From assembly GCA_964057225.1 (NCBI GenBank), contig OZ059900.1:9682501-9746500 (forward strand): a stretch of 64,000 bases of DNA, in the 5' to 3' direction. The DNA comes from Auanema rhodensis (Eukaryota; Nematoda; Chromadorea; Rhabditida; Rhabditidae). The notes under the pieces are model-generated. The model did no database searches. It worked only from the letters and a program-made list of their open reading frames with translations, and had not been told where the DNA came from. A program made the position numbers and the translations under genes. The stretch's first letter is position 1. Each line of letters opens with the position of its first letter. Shown here in pieces: positions 24,955 through 45,500 of this stretch.

Positions 24955-27900
24955 CTATGGATAGAAACGAATGCTGGCTACAATCTCAGCTGCTGTTTTC
25001 TTTTCGTGTCGACTCTGATTGGCATATCGAACAGCTTCCGGAATTAGTTGGCAGGCAATAAAATCTTTCGTATCGCGCCAGATTTGTGTCTGTTGAACAA
25101 TTTTATTATGATTTTTGATATATTTACTAATTATTGATTACCTGTTTTCTGGCGCTATTTGCAATAATTTGACTTGTACGCAAACGCGAATAGCGGTCGA
25201 TTGTTTCGGCTCGTGCTTCTTGTATTATTTTCATGAGCTGCTTCTGCTCATCAATCTGAATTTTATCCGATTTATACTTTTATTTTCTATTCCGTTTACC
25301 TCCATTCGTCGAAGTAGTTCAGATCTACTAATGGGTGGAGATCTTGAATTGGTAGAAGGAGTCTGGATAACAGTAGTAGTTATCTTTGGTAATTTTGTGA
25401 GAGGCTGAGCTTTTCGTATAATCTGTAATCCAAAATTTTTTATTCACTTTCGAAGTTTGTAATATTTGGTTGATACAAAAATTTAATAGCCTGCTTACCG
25501 TCTGAGTATTCTTATTGGAGGAAGATGGGGCACTTGTTACCTTGTCGCCAACATAAAATTTAGTTGTTTTCGTGTTGATATGTTCTGATCTAGAAGCAAA
25601 ATTTGCGAATTATCCGCTTTTGTTACCCAACAATAGACTAACCTCGTTGCTCGTATTCCATTTCCATAAACTCGTAATTGCGGCACATCGTGAGCTTCAA
25701 TTGTATTGCTCAATTGAGTAAAGTTGCGAGGTTCTAACATTCAAAAATGAGTATGTCATCATCTAATACGCTAAAATAGTTATACCTTTTCCAATTGCAG
25801 CAGTAACGTTTGTTTTGGATGAGCCATTACGGATAGCAGGTACTATAACATAATGTTATTTTTTATAACTTTATTGATTGCTCTTGTTAATTTCATTTGT
25901 GCACTATGATAAGTATAACACTCACCAGGGGAACTGGAACTTAATTTTCTATGCATGTTTGAGGAAGAAAATAGAGGTTCTCGACGAAATTGACCTGTTC
26001 ATAATATTATGTAAAATGGAAGAATAGCGAGATAATAGGAAAACTGAATGGAAATTATAAAGAAAATTACCTTTTTCAACAGAATTTTGCTCGTAGGATT
26101 GATCTGCATGCGGAGCTTGTCTGAAAAGATGTGATAATATATATCTATATATATATATATCAATGTATATATATATAGATATATATACATATAGTTAATA
26201 GCTATGTTGCTGAAAACGTTGATGATAATGATGATGAAGCAATTCATGCAACTCTCACATTGATACACATGTACGATTATAACATATTTAACACATACTG
26301 CCTAGATAATGATGGGAATGAGCTCGCGTATCCGTTATGCTTTGAGAATGTGACTGATGTTGTCTTTCCGGGCTCTAATCTATTACTGAAAATTAGTAAA
26401 GATAATTGATGCAAATGAAGTATTTGACAGCTTGGTGCTTTTTCAATTTCATCATCTTTATGCTCTTATGTTTATTTCATTTAAGATGCACCCGGATGAC
26501 ATGAAGAACGGATATTAGATGGTGGTCAAAGTTCTTTTGCAAGAACTGCTTTCAGTGAAGGTGGGTGAACATTCTTATTTTATTTATTATCTTTTACTTA
26601 TTAAAAAGTATGCAAAATTGGAAGTTTTGCAAGAAAATGCCTGCTTTGAGGATTAGCATAATGAGTACTACATTCATGTTTTGAACTACTTTTACGTACA
26701 ATTTAAGCATTAAGTTTACCTCAACTTTGAGCGCATTAGGGGAACAAATTGTTGCTGCTGATGTACATTCTCGAGTGCTGCTACACGCTCACGCACTGAT
26801 ACCAGACGTTCTCTAGCTGCCATAGTCATGTCGTCTCCAGCAGCTATTACACCTATTTCCTAATGTGTGGCCCAATAACAACTTAGTTAGTAATTAATAG
26901 AAAGCCTACAAACAATATCAACAATAAGAATAAGAATATAACAAATAATATAAGAATAAGTCAGCTGACTGAAAAATCATTTAATTGAAATCAATAAATA
27001 GAGGATTTAGATAAAGTAGAAAAAGTAGATATATATCTATATAATCAAAGCTATAGAGGCTTCTTTTCCATCATTTAGATGAAAAATGAAGAATTAGACA
27101 GCTTGTTTCACTTAATTTCAATTTACTTCGAATTAAGAAGAATCCACTCAATTTTATGATTTTTTTTCTGACGAGAAAAAACGAAGAACTTACTGACGTT
27201 CAATCTAACCCTCTTTCGTGGTATTTATGTTTTGGTTATAACCTTCTTTTTGACATTTTGGAGATTATCAATCAAGAAAAATGAGCGGAAATGGAACAAA
27301 TTTTTTGTTTCTATTCTTTGCTCCCTTTTTTCTATTTCTTTTTTCAGCAAAATTAAGCAATAATTCTTTTTTTTTTATTTTAAAACGCTTTGCACAATGC
27401 TAGATAAGATATACTATAATCTGGAATATAATGCTTAATGAAGAATATCTGATATGTACACGCATTATTTCTTTCAAAACAATTCTAAGTGAAAAAGAAA
27501 AAAGAGCAATTTAATGATAATAATAGGCCGATAACATGAAAGACAATGGCAAAATTTGGAGGAATTAAGAGCGTTTGCGCTGTGATGTTCACAAAACGCG
27601 GAGGAGAGTGACATGAGTGATATTCACTCTTCTTCAGGTGCATGAGGGTGTTTAGAGATAGGAAGTAGTGACGAAACAAAAAGGTTTCAATGTATTATAT
27701 ATAACAAAAGCAATGAAATATTATTGTGATCAATATGTAAGCTCTTGTCTTATTCTTCATTTCTTTTATCCATTTTACTAAAGTAGTGATGATATCAATG
27801 ATGATGATAATGATGACGATGTTCATGAAAGAAAGAGCTCAATCTTTTCTCCCTCTCATTCAATCTCTCTATCTAAGCTAATACGTCAAAGCTTAAAGGG

Positions 27901-30900
27901 CTTCGTGTACTAGTGACATACTTGAAATTTCAATACTACATTTTCTACACAGAAATATTTAGCTAGTAGATTAAATTTGAAAAGAGATGAAGAGAAACCA
28001 TCTTTCAAATCAAAAAAATACGTGTTAATATATCATATGTGGGAACGTATGACATTTTGTGAAAATCTAAGAAATGGCTAGGAAGGATAAGACCTTTTTT
28101 TTCTAAAATAAGAACAAAAAGATGAAAAAATTAAAAATATATGTGTGAATGAATAGGAATGTTCGAAATTATTCCAAAAATGTGACAAAAAAAGTTTAAA
28201 ATACTATCTGTGATGCAAACTCACATTAATCGTTTCATTGAATATAAAATGTTATAGTGTTTATAAGAATTAAACGTGCGAATATGAATACATTAAACGC
28301 AAAAATATGCAGAGGACAGAGAAAAGCAGTTTGTTTTGTAAAAAAAAATTAAGAAATGGATCAGACAACGATGAGAAGTTTTTAATATACCGATGTAAAC
28401 CGAATTATCTGGATGAATAGAGATAATAAATGCTGGAATTGTATTTTTAAACTTGAAATTATGATGAGATTAGTTTTGAAATGGTATGAAATTGAGGAAG
28501 TAGTGATTAAACATATTATTTTTACAAGCCAAGAAAAGAATTGAATGTATTAGTCGGCGCTAATTTAAGAGATTAACCATAAGACAAAACTTTTATTTAA
28601 GATTACTATGATATTTTAGGATAAAATTATGTTTGACTTTGGATTTGTTGAAAAGGAAAAGATCAGTGGCATCCCTGAATAATCTTCTCCATTTTTTTTT
28701 GTCTAAAGCTTATCAACAAACCGAAAACTAGAAAAAATGTTCTTTATTCTCGCAGTAATAATTTTTATTTCAGAAAATTAATTATAAGAATTGATTTGAT
28801 AAAATTTGTAAAATACTGAAAAGAACGGAAACAACAGACACGGAGCAGTTTTAAAGAAATTGATGATGAGAAGAATAAATGTCAAATTCACCCAATATAA
28901 GCCAATTGGATGTAGAAGATCATTTGCTATCAATAGGAGAAATACAGAAAAATCGAACAAGTGAGTTGTATGTATATGATAATATGTGTGCATTATACCT
29001 TTTTCTAATTGATTTTTTCAACAAAAACTAGAAAAGTTTTAAATATGCTTCATGTAAAGTAAAAATTCGTGATTAAAGCTTAAATTTGGAATGAATGGAA
29101 AAGACAATGATTTTCTTTTTTTCATTCTTCTCACAAAATGCTTGTATTATGATTGAAAAAGTAGAAAGCTTATAGATAAAGATGATGAAGAACAGACGTC
29201 AATGTGAAGGATGAATCCATCTTAGCTTGTGCTTACAAAAGGAAAAACGTTTTCTTTATTTACGATTTTCGATAATCGGCTGATGAGTATTAGACAAGAT
29301 AGAAGAAATAGTTTTTCTACGAATATATATAAGCTAACTATACATATATTTATATTTATAAATATATATCTATATGATATCGTTATTTATGCATTCATAT
29401 CATGATTATATCAAATGATTAAGGAAAAGAAAAAAATAATAATAAAACAATTCTTCTTCTTATTTCATGTTGCTGTAGCAAGCATATTGAAACAGAATAT
29501 GCTTTGATGAGATAAGTTTTTCTCATTTTTCAAATACAATCTCATTCATTTGTTTTATTTGTTGTTTACTAGCAGAATATAATACTTTGATAAATTATTT
29601 GAAAAAAATTTATTCGAATTCGAGATAATCCAATAAAAAGTAAGGAAAACCGTTTTCATATTGCCTAACTAAGTGAAAAATAATTAGAAAACTATGTGGT
29701 TTTAAACATTTTCCAATTAAAAATGTATTTATGTCTTACATTTTTAATTTTCCGCTGTAATATTCTTATTTCAGATAGTTCGAACAAATGAATTAAACCA
29801 CTCGTAAACTACTAAATTGCTCTATGATAACACGTCAAACACTTATGAAAATGCTTATTGAGCAATATCCTTCACAAAGTATAGAAAATATTCATATTTA
29901 TTATCTTTATTCTTCAACTTTTATTTTGATAAATGAAAGTGTGAAGTAAAACTATTTATTATTTAAACATTTCCAAATAATTTGTACTTTTTTATAGGAA
30001 AAATAGGATCCATAAACGGCTATTATATTCAATGTTTATTGTAAAAACTAGATACAAACATTAAATTGTGTTTTATTTATTGTTGAATTTTAATTATTTT
30101 TTTCTTATTTATAGACATATAATTAAATATTTTCTAGATATATACGATAATCATTATTTAGTTTCAACTCTATATGTATAAACTTCTATATTGTATTAAA
30201 TAAATATCACGAGTTCATTAAACATTTATTATAGTCTATATTCTGTATTGGATATAAAAAAAATAATCGATAATAAACATGAACATCCTCACTAATTGGT
30301 TTTAATGACGCGGGAGAAAGTTGGCCGAATCAGAGGATTTAGAGCCAATTTTATTTTAGATAAATGCATAAAGAGATACGTGAATATCACTAAAAAAAAG
30401 AAGATATGATTAATTGATTGATTTTAGCTCAATTTTTATTTTTAAAAAAAATATTTTTTATGCATTTTATTATTTATTTTGTTTATTTTACGTATTATTA
30501 ATGATGATGTAATATACTATATACTATATTTATATGTAACTAACTTAGTGATATCTTTCATGTTTAGCTATTTTATCGAAAATCATCAAGCAAAACATAT
30601 CGGTTTTTTTCGAGATGAATGAAAAAAAAAGAATTTATTTGATTCATGTTATATCTAAACATTCTGAAATTCTGAATCATCTCATCTGATAATATCCTGT
30701 AATGTTATTTTCTCTGTAAAAGAATTCCTCATATCATAGGCTATATTGCTATTGATGCTGTTAAGCATGAGCCATCATAGTTTATGTTCAACTTTTTTTT
30801 TCTCATGAAATGTTATATTTCATATTCTGTCCAGCATTATCAACATAACACTTGATTTTTCATCATGTTTATGACACATGTTCAATGTTTGATTTATTAA

Positions 30901-31057
30901 ACGCATTTTGATATGTCATAGATCATGAGAAGTTATTATCACGAAGCGAATTAGTCAACTTTTGGACTTTTCTTTATCACTCACATGCAACACAATGAAA
31001 TGTAAAGATGAGACTCACATAGAAAACTATGGCCTGGCTCATTGTTTGCTCATCCAT
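24955..31057 (-). CDS. Unknown 331-residue protein with coiled coil, eleven exons
   Basis: Minus-strand exons in transcript order: 31019-31057, 26720-26859, 26299-26385, 26071-26120, 25926-25994, 25786-25842, 25643-25733, 25499-25589, 25300-25422, 25142-25255, 24955-25089. All junction phases agree and the total is 332 codons with stop. The first exon begins five bases after acceptor-like CTGCAG and is joined by a 4.2-kb intron, so it is less certain than the rest. Residues about 20-60 form a predicted helix rich in Arg/Glu/Gln (RERLVSVRERVAALENVHQQ). The middle is Ser/Thr/Asn-rich and probably disordered. The last 85 residues are a charged helix ending in RFYP. There is no signal peptide, membrane span or catalytic motif. 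I do not recognise the family; a cytoskeletal or adaptor role is a guess. Confidence 0.7.
26134..26191. repeat. TA-rich inverted microsatellite
   Basis: Two alternating TA tracts, each with a TAGA/TCTA interruption, are mirrored around CAATG. They lie in an intron of the unknown minus-strand gene and could form a hairpin. Confidence 0.8.
26860..31018 (-). other. 4.2-kb first intron of the unknown minus-strand gene
   Basis: AT-rich DNA between exon 1 (31019-31057) and exon 2 (ending 26859) of the model. Open frames such as 27485-27679 and 28778-28993 have no splice context or domain. Further alternative exons may exist, but none has matching phase and borders that I can defend. Confidence 0.4.
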
Positions 31058-32502
31058 ATGTGCTGCAGTTCACATAATCTTGATTGCTAACAGATTATTT
31101 AATTTTCCATGCTTTTAGTCTCCATTTCCCTTTTAATAGTGTAAAATTCAAATTTGAAATGTGACCATTTATATGCATATATTATGCAATTCTGTTATTT
31201 CAAAATATTTTTAATATAAATAAATGCTGTTTTGACCAAAATATTCGTTTACCTTATACTATGCTCTATTGATTTATTACTCAATTTTCTTATCTCATAA
31301 AAAATCTATCTAATACTCGTTCACAAAGTTCTAGTTTCTTGTTTTGTTGCTTTCACATAGCTATTCGTTGTATTGTCCATTAGCCTAACATGATCTAGGT
31401 AACAGTACCCATTTCCTTTTTGTCTATTTCAAACATATACTGCTCTCCATTTTAGTTCCGGTTCATAACAAGTAGCCAGTTTTAGCAGCGAACGTTATTT
31501 GAAACAGCCATATGTATTGTGATTCTAAATTTTTGTTCGTTCTGATTGTGTAGTCAGTGAGACATTGACTGACAGTTCGTGATTTTTCTTTTCTGTATTC
31601 GTTTGGAAAAATGGTTACATGGTCTAAGAAAAAAAGAAGTTAAAACCATATAACTATTTAATTAGTTTTCTAATTTTCACCGTTGCATAGTTTAATTAGT
31701 TGAAAGTGTAAAGATTGCAATCTTAATGAATTTTCTTATCAAATACTAGAAGATTTTTTTATGTTTATGCTATAAATGTCTAAACAGATGCGAAAAGAAT
31801 ATATTTAACCGACAAAAGTGATTGCCAACTAGTGTAAACAATCAGATTGTACAAAGTGCTTTGCGATCCTGTTAATATCTTATCGTTTATCCAACTCGTC
31901 GAAACTCTTTTCTACTCTGCGTCAATAATGGACAATGCGGGACAGCTCATCCTTTTCTAAATTGTCCGTTACTCCTCAACACAATTTTTCGTTTTCAACA
32001 AAAAAAAAGAAAGAAGACGAGTGTGCATATGTGTCTGGAATGCAAACATCACCTGTAACACTATTCCTCGTAGAACTGTAAAACTAAAGCTTACCTTGAC
32101 ATACAAACGCTCTGTGAACAAGGTACGCAGTCACGTACATTTACATTAACTTAACGCTCAATTATAATTAAATCTATTTTTTTAAACATAAGTTGATATT
32201 AATGGTATTCACAGAACTATCTTTTTACGTCTTACTTCGATTCTAAATCTATTATTTTCATTATAATGATAATTTCTTTTTCCAGCTGATATTGACTGTT
32301 ATTTTATTGATTGAACGGTTAAGTAAAGTGGTCAAGCCACATGATCATCAGCCGAGTTGTAATCTTTTGCAAATATTTTGAATTCTCTCTCTTCAATCAA
32401 TTCTACTTAAACGCATATATCATTCCTTGTTAATCAATTAATTTGTTGTATTTTCACGCTTAATTAGCATTTCCAGAAATTATTTCTAAATGTGAAAACA
32501 AG
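31058..32502. promoter_or_regulatory. Shared upstream region of divergent genes
   Basis: 1.4 kb separate the proposed start of the minus-strand gene (31057) from the piki-1 start (32503). Both promoters must lie here if the 31019-31057 exon is right. A good donor-like site on the minus strand (GTAAGC, near 32090) could mark a non-coding first exon. No core promoter motif is clear. Confidence 0.35.
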
Positions 32503-39536
<7,034 letters not shown>

Positions 39537-41186
39537 TCTGATGAATATTCTCACATATTCATCAGTTGATATATCTATCATAGATTTTTGAGTTTAGATA
39601 AATATCTGCTTTCATTAAACATCATATGCGTATTGCCTTGTGACATAGTTTAGCTTAATTATATTTATGTCATCATAGTTATAATATTGTTTAGCCAAAA
39701 TCATAGTTATGAGATTATATTCTAAAACCTTATTGCAGTTACTTACCCACAGGTTCATAATGAGATTACTTTTCCGCCTTTTCTAATCATTTTTTGGTCA
39801 TATTGTTTATCAGCTTTCTTCAATTATATCTGTGATTTTGTGCACATGGTCTTATTTCTGCTTATTCTCAACTATTAGAAAAAGCTTTAGTTTCAACGCA
39901 CCACCTTGATTTGATCTTGTTTTTTTCTGGTTCTTTTCTTCCCATCAAGGTTATTGATTACCTTACCATGTAAGACAATTTCATAGTTTGATACTGTGTA
40001 TCGATTCAGTTTTCTCTTTTTCTTATTGATTGATATTTATAAAACAACTTTCTATTCTCATCTCTTGAGAGACTATTCTTTTCGAAATTTTTAAATTATG
40101 TTGTTTAGTTAACTGGTACTAATACTATTTCATTTTCTCTCTAACAAGCATCGTCTTCATTTATTGAATTTCCATTTTTCTTTCCAGTTTTTATGATAAT
40201 AGTTATCGTATAATGTTAATATAATATATCCTGTAAATATATATACATTTCGTTTCTTTACAAAATATTTTATAGTTATTACACATCTCTTTATATATTT
40301 TTACTTCATAATTCATGAGTATGAGTATATTTTTATTAAGAAAATGAGTTTACACATTACAATGCAGATTGCAGCTATTCTTTAAGATTTTTGTAAAAAA
40401 AAGGAAGATCATAAACTTGACAATGAGAATCATATGTCATAAGAGCTGTTAGGCTAAGGTAGGTTAACCACAAGTTATGTACTTAGTATCTATGCATATA
40501 GATTGATATGTGTATCTAGATCTTGTAACAACAGGTATGAACACAGAAAAAATAGACGAAACGGTGTGTTTATTTAACATAACAAACACATATTATAACT
40601 TATATTATTTATAATTTGTATAGTATTGATATCACAAAGAATTTCAGCTCCATATTGATACTTGTATACAAATGAAGATGTGTTTCTTTGTTTCTCAATT
40701 GGAATACAATACTATACTTCTACTATACGACCTCATATACGGAGAACATAAATAGGTTGTTAGTCTATGATGTATTTCTTTTGCAATCTAATTCTTTTCT
40801 TTAATCCAGAAAACGAATTCGCTCAAAAAATGCTTAGAAAAATGGTTTTCGCAATGATCGTGTGTAATTCAATCTTGTTGGCTTTACATCTTACATAAAT
40901 GGCTTAGACTTTGCATGGAAATTGATGTAAATCTTCAAAATGCTTAAACGCATATATGGGGCAAAACGATTTCAACGTAATTATCTCAGCTGGTGTGGTG
41001 TACTAGCAATGATTTCATGTTTCAGGCAATAAACGCTGACACCTTCACTTAATTTTTATCATAATTGCTATTGTTCGATTGTCATAACGCTTATTGTCGT
41101 CTTGGATAAGAATTATCTCTACATGACTTTGGCATTCACGCCTCATGCGCGTTATGCACGTTATGTGCGTTATGTGCTCAGGTCAT
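39537..41186. other. Spacer between piki-1 and the TIKI gene
   Basis: AT-rich, with the presumed piki-1 3' UTR at its left end. I see no coding exon. A nine-base unit (CGTTATGYR) is repeated three times at 41150-41176, just before the acceptor-like CTCAG ending at 41181. Confidence 0.5.
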
Positions 41187-41256
41187 ATGGTGGATAGGCT
41201 AGAGGCAAGTCGACGCATCCGATTGCTCATAGCATCTGGGATAATTACGGAACAAG
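41187..41256 (+). CDS. Possible first coding exon of the TIKI gene
   Basis: An ATG five bases after acceptor-like GCTCAG opens 23 codons and one base, ending at GTGAGA. Spliced over a 1.2-kb intron to the TTTCAG acceptor ending at 42454, it stays in frame with the TIKI signal-peptide exon. It would add 40 residues before the internal start at 42505. The encoded MVDRLEASRRIRLLIASGI has coding-like composition in a local GC-rich pocket. If used, the hydrophobic segment would be internal, acting as a signal anchor or a late-cleaved signal. The alternative is that TIKI starts at 42469 or 42505 after trans-splicing at 42454. Confidence 0.45.
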
Positions 41257-42504
41257 GTGAGAAGGTGGTGCGGTGCACAATTAATTGTCTATTGTTCATA
41301 GTTATCGCGCGTAATATTGTACTAGAAGGCCAGGCTCAGCCAATCTCTGCTGTTCATTATTCTATGAAACTTGAAGGTTTCCGGTCTACTTTTCGTTTGT
41401 TTCGTTGTAAGAAAAACATTTTTTTTTGTAAATCGCAAGCCCCAAGTATCTTTTTCACATGATTAAATAAATCTCAATAGCTTTACACTCACTTTTTCGC
41501 ATACGAAATCCTTAACATAATTTTTCTCCCTTTTCGTTTCTTCAAACACTTTGGTGAATCCTGTTCTGTTCTCATTTCCTTTGCTCAACTCTGCTCTAGT
41601 CTCCTCCTACTCTTTACTTTTTCTCGCTTTTATATCCGATCCTCAACTGACTACCTACTATTGCCCTCAATACGTTAACCTAAGTACAAAGAGTTGTAGA
41701 GTAAGATAGAAAGTAAGTAAGAGAGTCAATGAATATATAAGAGATATAGACTGTTAGAGTGTAAGCTGAGGGTATTCAAAAGCCGGGAACAACTTTCTGT
41801 TTGTTCTATTTACTTAAGGGTGGTCAGAATCTCTATACTTACAACATCTATTCTATACTTCTTACTCCTCTTCCATTTTCAATCATCCATCTTGCTTTCT
41901 TAGCATTTTCAAATCATACCTCTTTATGCTTCTCTTAGAACTCATTTAAGATGTCTTTTATTCTTTTATAGCATATGGCCCATGTACTTAGAAAACACTT
42001 AAACATCAACTATTCATCTTGTACAATCTCAGTTCTGTTTCAGTTTTGTATATATTTAAGCATATGTTTATTTATTTTCCCCCTATTCTTGCATCATTTA
42101 GAATCACACGTTTAAAAGTTTTCATATTCATTCTCTCTCTTCATTTCAACAACTTCCCCCCTCTCCTTACCACCATCTGTCAATTTCCCAAACTTCTTTG
42201 TGCTGAGACCATATGAGTTTTCTGCTTTTTTTTACAAATTGCTCAGCGGGTTACCAAGAATATGACAGCAAATGCAGCATTTCCATATATTAACTTTTCT
42301 TTCGATTCTGCGCATTGCTCAAATTCCGTCCAGAAAAAAATATTTTCATAGCATGAAGCTTAATCTTCACTTTAATTACTTGCTATTTCTATGTAGTATA
42401 GTTAAAAGTTTCTTTTGCCACATCATATTTGAAACGAAAAAACAATAATTTCAGATAACTCCAATTTGATGAATGTCTTCATCTTTCACACAGATTCAAT
42501 AAAA

Positions 42505-45500
42505 ATGTTGCAGTCACTCTGTTTCTTGATCATTCTTAAATCTGCAACAGTAGATGCAGAATGTTTGAATAGTAATGTAAGATTAATCTCGATATGTCAA
42601 GTAGTAGTCGTATTTAACGATGAGATACTTGTAGGTCGGACGCAACACCTTTCTTTGGTCCGTCTCCGATGCACAAACAGGATTACGCGGCTTTCTATTC
42701 GGCACTATTCATGTGCCATATACCGAGGTTTGGAATACAGGTACGAGTTATTGCGTCATTTATAAATAACGGGAGATGATGTTAAACATAAAGCGTAATG
42801 GTACGCATTTTATAATTTGAGAATGATGCTATTGCGCAATGGTCAGCCTTTTCACACAATAAGAAAAAAACTTTAAAATATAGAAACCATTGAAATGCTC
42901 TGGTTCTGATTTCTCTTTGTGTATCAAATATCACACACAGCATTCAACAGATGTACATCGTTTCATTTTTACTTTAGTCTAATTACTAAATCAGAATGCA
43001 TCATCACAAAGAACATATGTTTCTATTGTTTAGAAGAGAGTGAGGAGAGTAGGGGGGAGGGCAATGAAAGAGGCTGAAAGTGTGAATTGATGTTCATGGC
43101 TATTGTCTTAGTCTTTGCTTGTTTATTTATATATAGTAACATATAATTAAGATATATAAATGGAATAAATCCCTCTGTGAAAAAAAAATTTTTTTTTCAG
43201 ATACTTAATGGCTTTGTTATGCATTTGAGAAAATACTTTTTATGTTTTGGTTTAATTATTTCAAATGCTTGCTTACATTTAAATGTAAAAATAGGATATA
43301 ACCCCCCCCCCCTTTCCACAAAATAGATCAAAAGATTAAATTTTTGTTTTCAATAAATTAATTAGCTCACGTTTTTTGTTGAAATGAAGATGAGGAGAGA
43401 AAGAAATAGAGAAAGAAATGCGTATTTTCATTCTAATTTAGTCAATTTTCACTGTAAACATATATAAATCCAAGCTCGTATAGGTTAAATGTTCAAATAG
43501 CTCTTGTAATTAATTTATGATGTTAGCACCTTGTCCGCAACACTAACTTGTTGTTTTAATTTGAAATGTTTCAAATACAAATTGGCTTTGAATAGATTTC
43601 TTTCATAATGTATTTGAAAATTTCGAATTATTTATGAAATATGAATGATTGATGAAAGCTTAGCTTATGGCTATTGTTCAATATAATAATAATAATAATA
43701 ATAATAGTAATATATTATTTGTTTTTCTATCCTATAGGTATTTAAAGAATATTTTGATTTCAAGTATTCTTCATTCTTGGAATCAACATTAAAATATTAA
43801 GTGGCTTCTTCCTCAAATTATTATATGAAATGGTTTTAAAGCTTGAAAAAATCAAAGACATATGGCGAAATGTAGATGAAAATTGTAATTTACTTTGAGT
43901 TGAAAAAATATGAGAAAGCTTATTTTACAATATGAAGAATGATTTCATTTTTTTACAGTATCGGATCGCGTGAAAGAAGCTTTAACTCTATGCGACTCAG
44001 TTCTACTGGAGGTTGATCTTCATGATAACAATACCATTTACAAATTGGCTAAATGTAAAAATTTGCCAAAAAAACAAACGGCACGCTCATATTTATCTCC
44101 ACAATTATACAAAAAAGTGAATTCACGTAAGTTTATTTTCTAGTTTTCATTCATTAATTTCTTATTTTTTGATTTGCAGTTATGAAACATTTTGGTAACA
44201 CAAGGTCAGGTATTCGAGGACGTAGTTCGAGTAGTAGATCACGATCAAGATCAGATACCGGTTTAGCTGGTAGGATGAATCTAAAAATATAATTTATTTC
44301 ATCATTTATAATATCTTTTAAGGAAATTGGTATAGAAAACGTCCCGAATGGCTATTATTTCTATTATATCATCTCAGTGATAATTTGCCATCAAAAACAA
44401 CACCTTCACCAATATTGGATGTGTTTTTAGCCCAACAGGTAAAAATAACACATCTTGTTATGGTTTTTTCGAATATAATCATCAAAATAAGAAACCAATC
44501 ATAAAAAAATTAGATGAAAGTAAAAGTGAAATTGAAATTAAAGTTTGTTCGTATTTAAAGATTCACAGAACTAGTATTTAGGCTTTGGAAAAACAAAAAA
44601 GTATTGGAGCTATTGAATCCGTTGAAGAGCAATGTCGACCTATTACATCGTTATCGTCATCTGATGTGAGGAAATAGATTTATTCTAACTATTTCATATA
44701 ATTAGAAGCTTGAAGTATTAAATATGCTTATTTAGATAGTGTTTGCTATCAATTATACTGTCCAATTTTTGGAATATAAGCAGTCAATTAGCTCTGCCAT
44801 GAAAAGGACAATTGAATCACGTGGTCAGCATTTACGACGTCTTGTCGAAAATTACCGATGCGGCAACTTGGAACAAAAAGTTGTATATTCAAATGAATTT
44901 AATCTAGCTGGCATAAACATGACGATTGAAGATGAACGACGAGCGGATGAAGTTAGTTCTATCTAAATTTCTCTTTTTTTCAATTTTCACATCATTACTC
45001 AAATTAAAAAGATTTCTGATCGCTTCATTAAAAATTCCAATTATTTCAGATTAACAAAGCTCTCAAACATGATATTCTTTTCAAGCGGAACGAAGTCATG
45101 GCCAAGCGCCTTGATCAATATTTTACGAAATCGTCAGAAAAGCTAATTTTCACTGCAATAGGAATAGGCAAGTTTCTGCAATATGAAATTTAGTTTCTAT
45201 TGTTTTCATTCAAATATATCTCTTCGTTTTCGCATAAGTTTTCATTATAACATCACTATCAGCTATATCTATAGCTATAGCTATAACTATATGTGAAATA
45301 AGGCTTCGTTTTCAATATATATATATATATATAACTTTACATCTATACATCTATACCCGACAATTGTCAACATTTCAGGACATTTTTTCGGCAAACTGAG
45401 CATAATTCGATCACTTCGTAAAATGGGTTATATTATTCAGCCAATAGAAAATGATTATCACTTGTAAGTTTTTTAGGTTGCCCAAGCCAAAACCAAAAAA

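Larger units (their letters stand above)
42741..43958 (+). other. Large second intron of the TIKI gene
   Basis: 1.2-kb intron with GTACGA donor and TTTTACAG acceptor. It contains an A9T9 block at 43180-43197 followed by CAG, a C11 run (43302-43312) and an AAT microsatellite (about 43683-43706). No exon is supported. Confidence 0.7.

Noticed and set aside
25115-25408. 97-codon plus-strand frame
   Set aside because: Antisense shadow of two minus-strand exons with good splice borders.
26480-26565. Possible extra minus-strand exon in the unknown gene
   Set aside because: Open only in frames whose phase does not fit its neighbours, while 26720-26859 and 26299-26385 already join in phase without it.
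32080-32130. Minus-strand first exon with a strong GTAAGC donor
   Set aside because: It would encode only two codons and its phase does not fit the next known exon; it could at most be non-coding.
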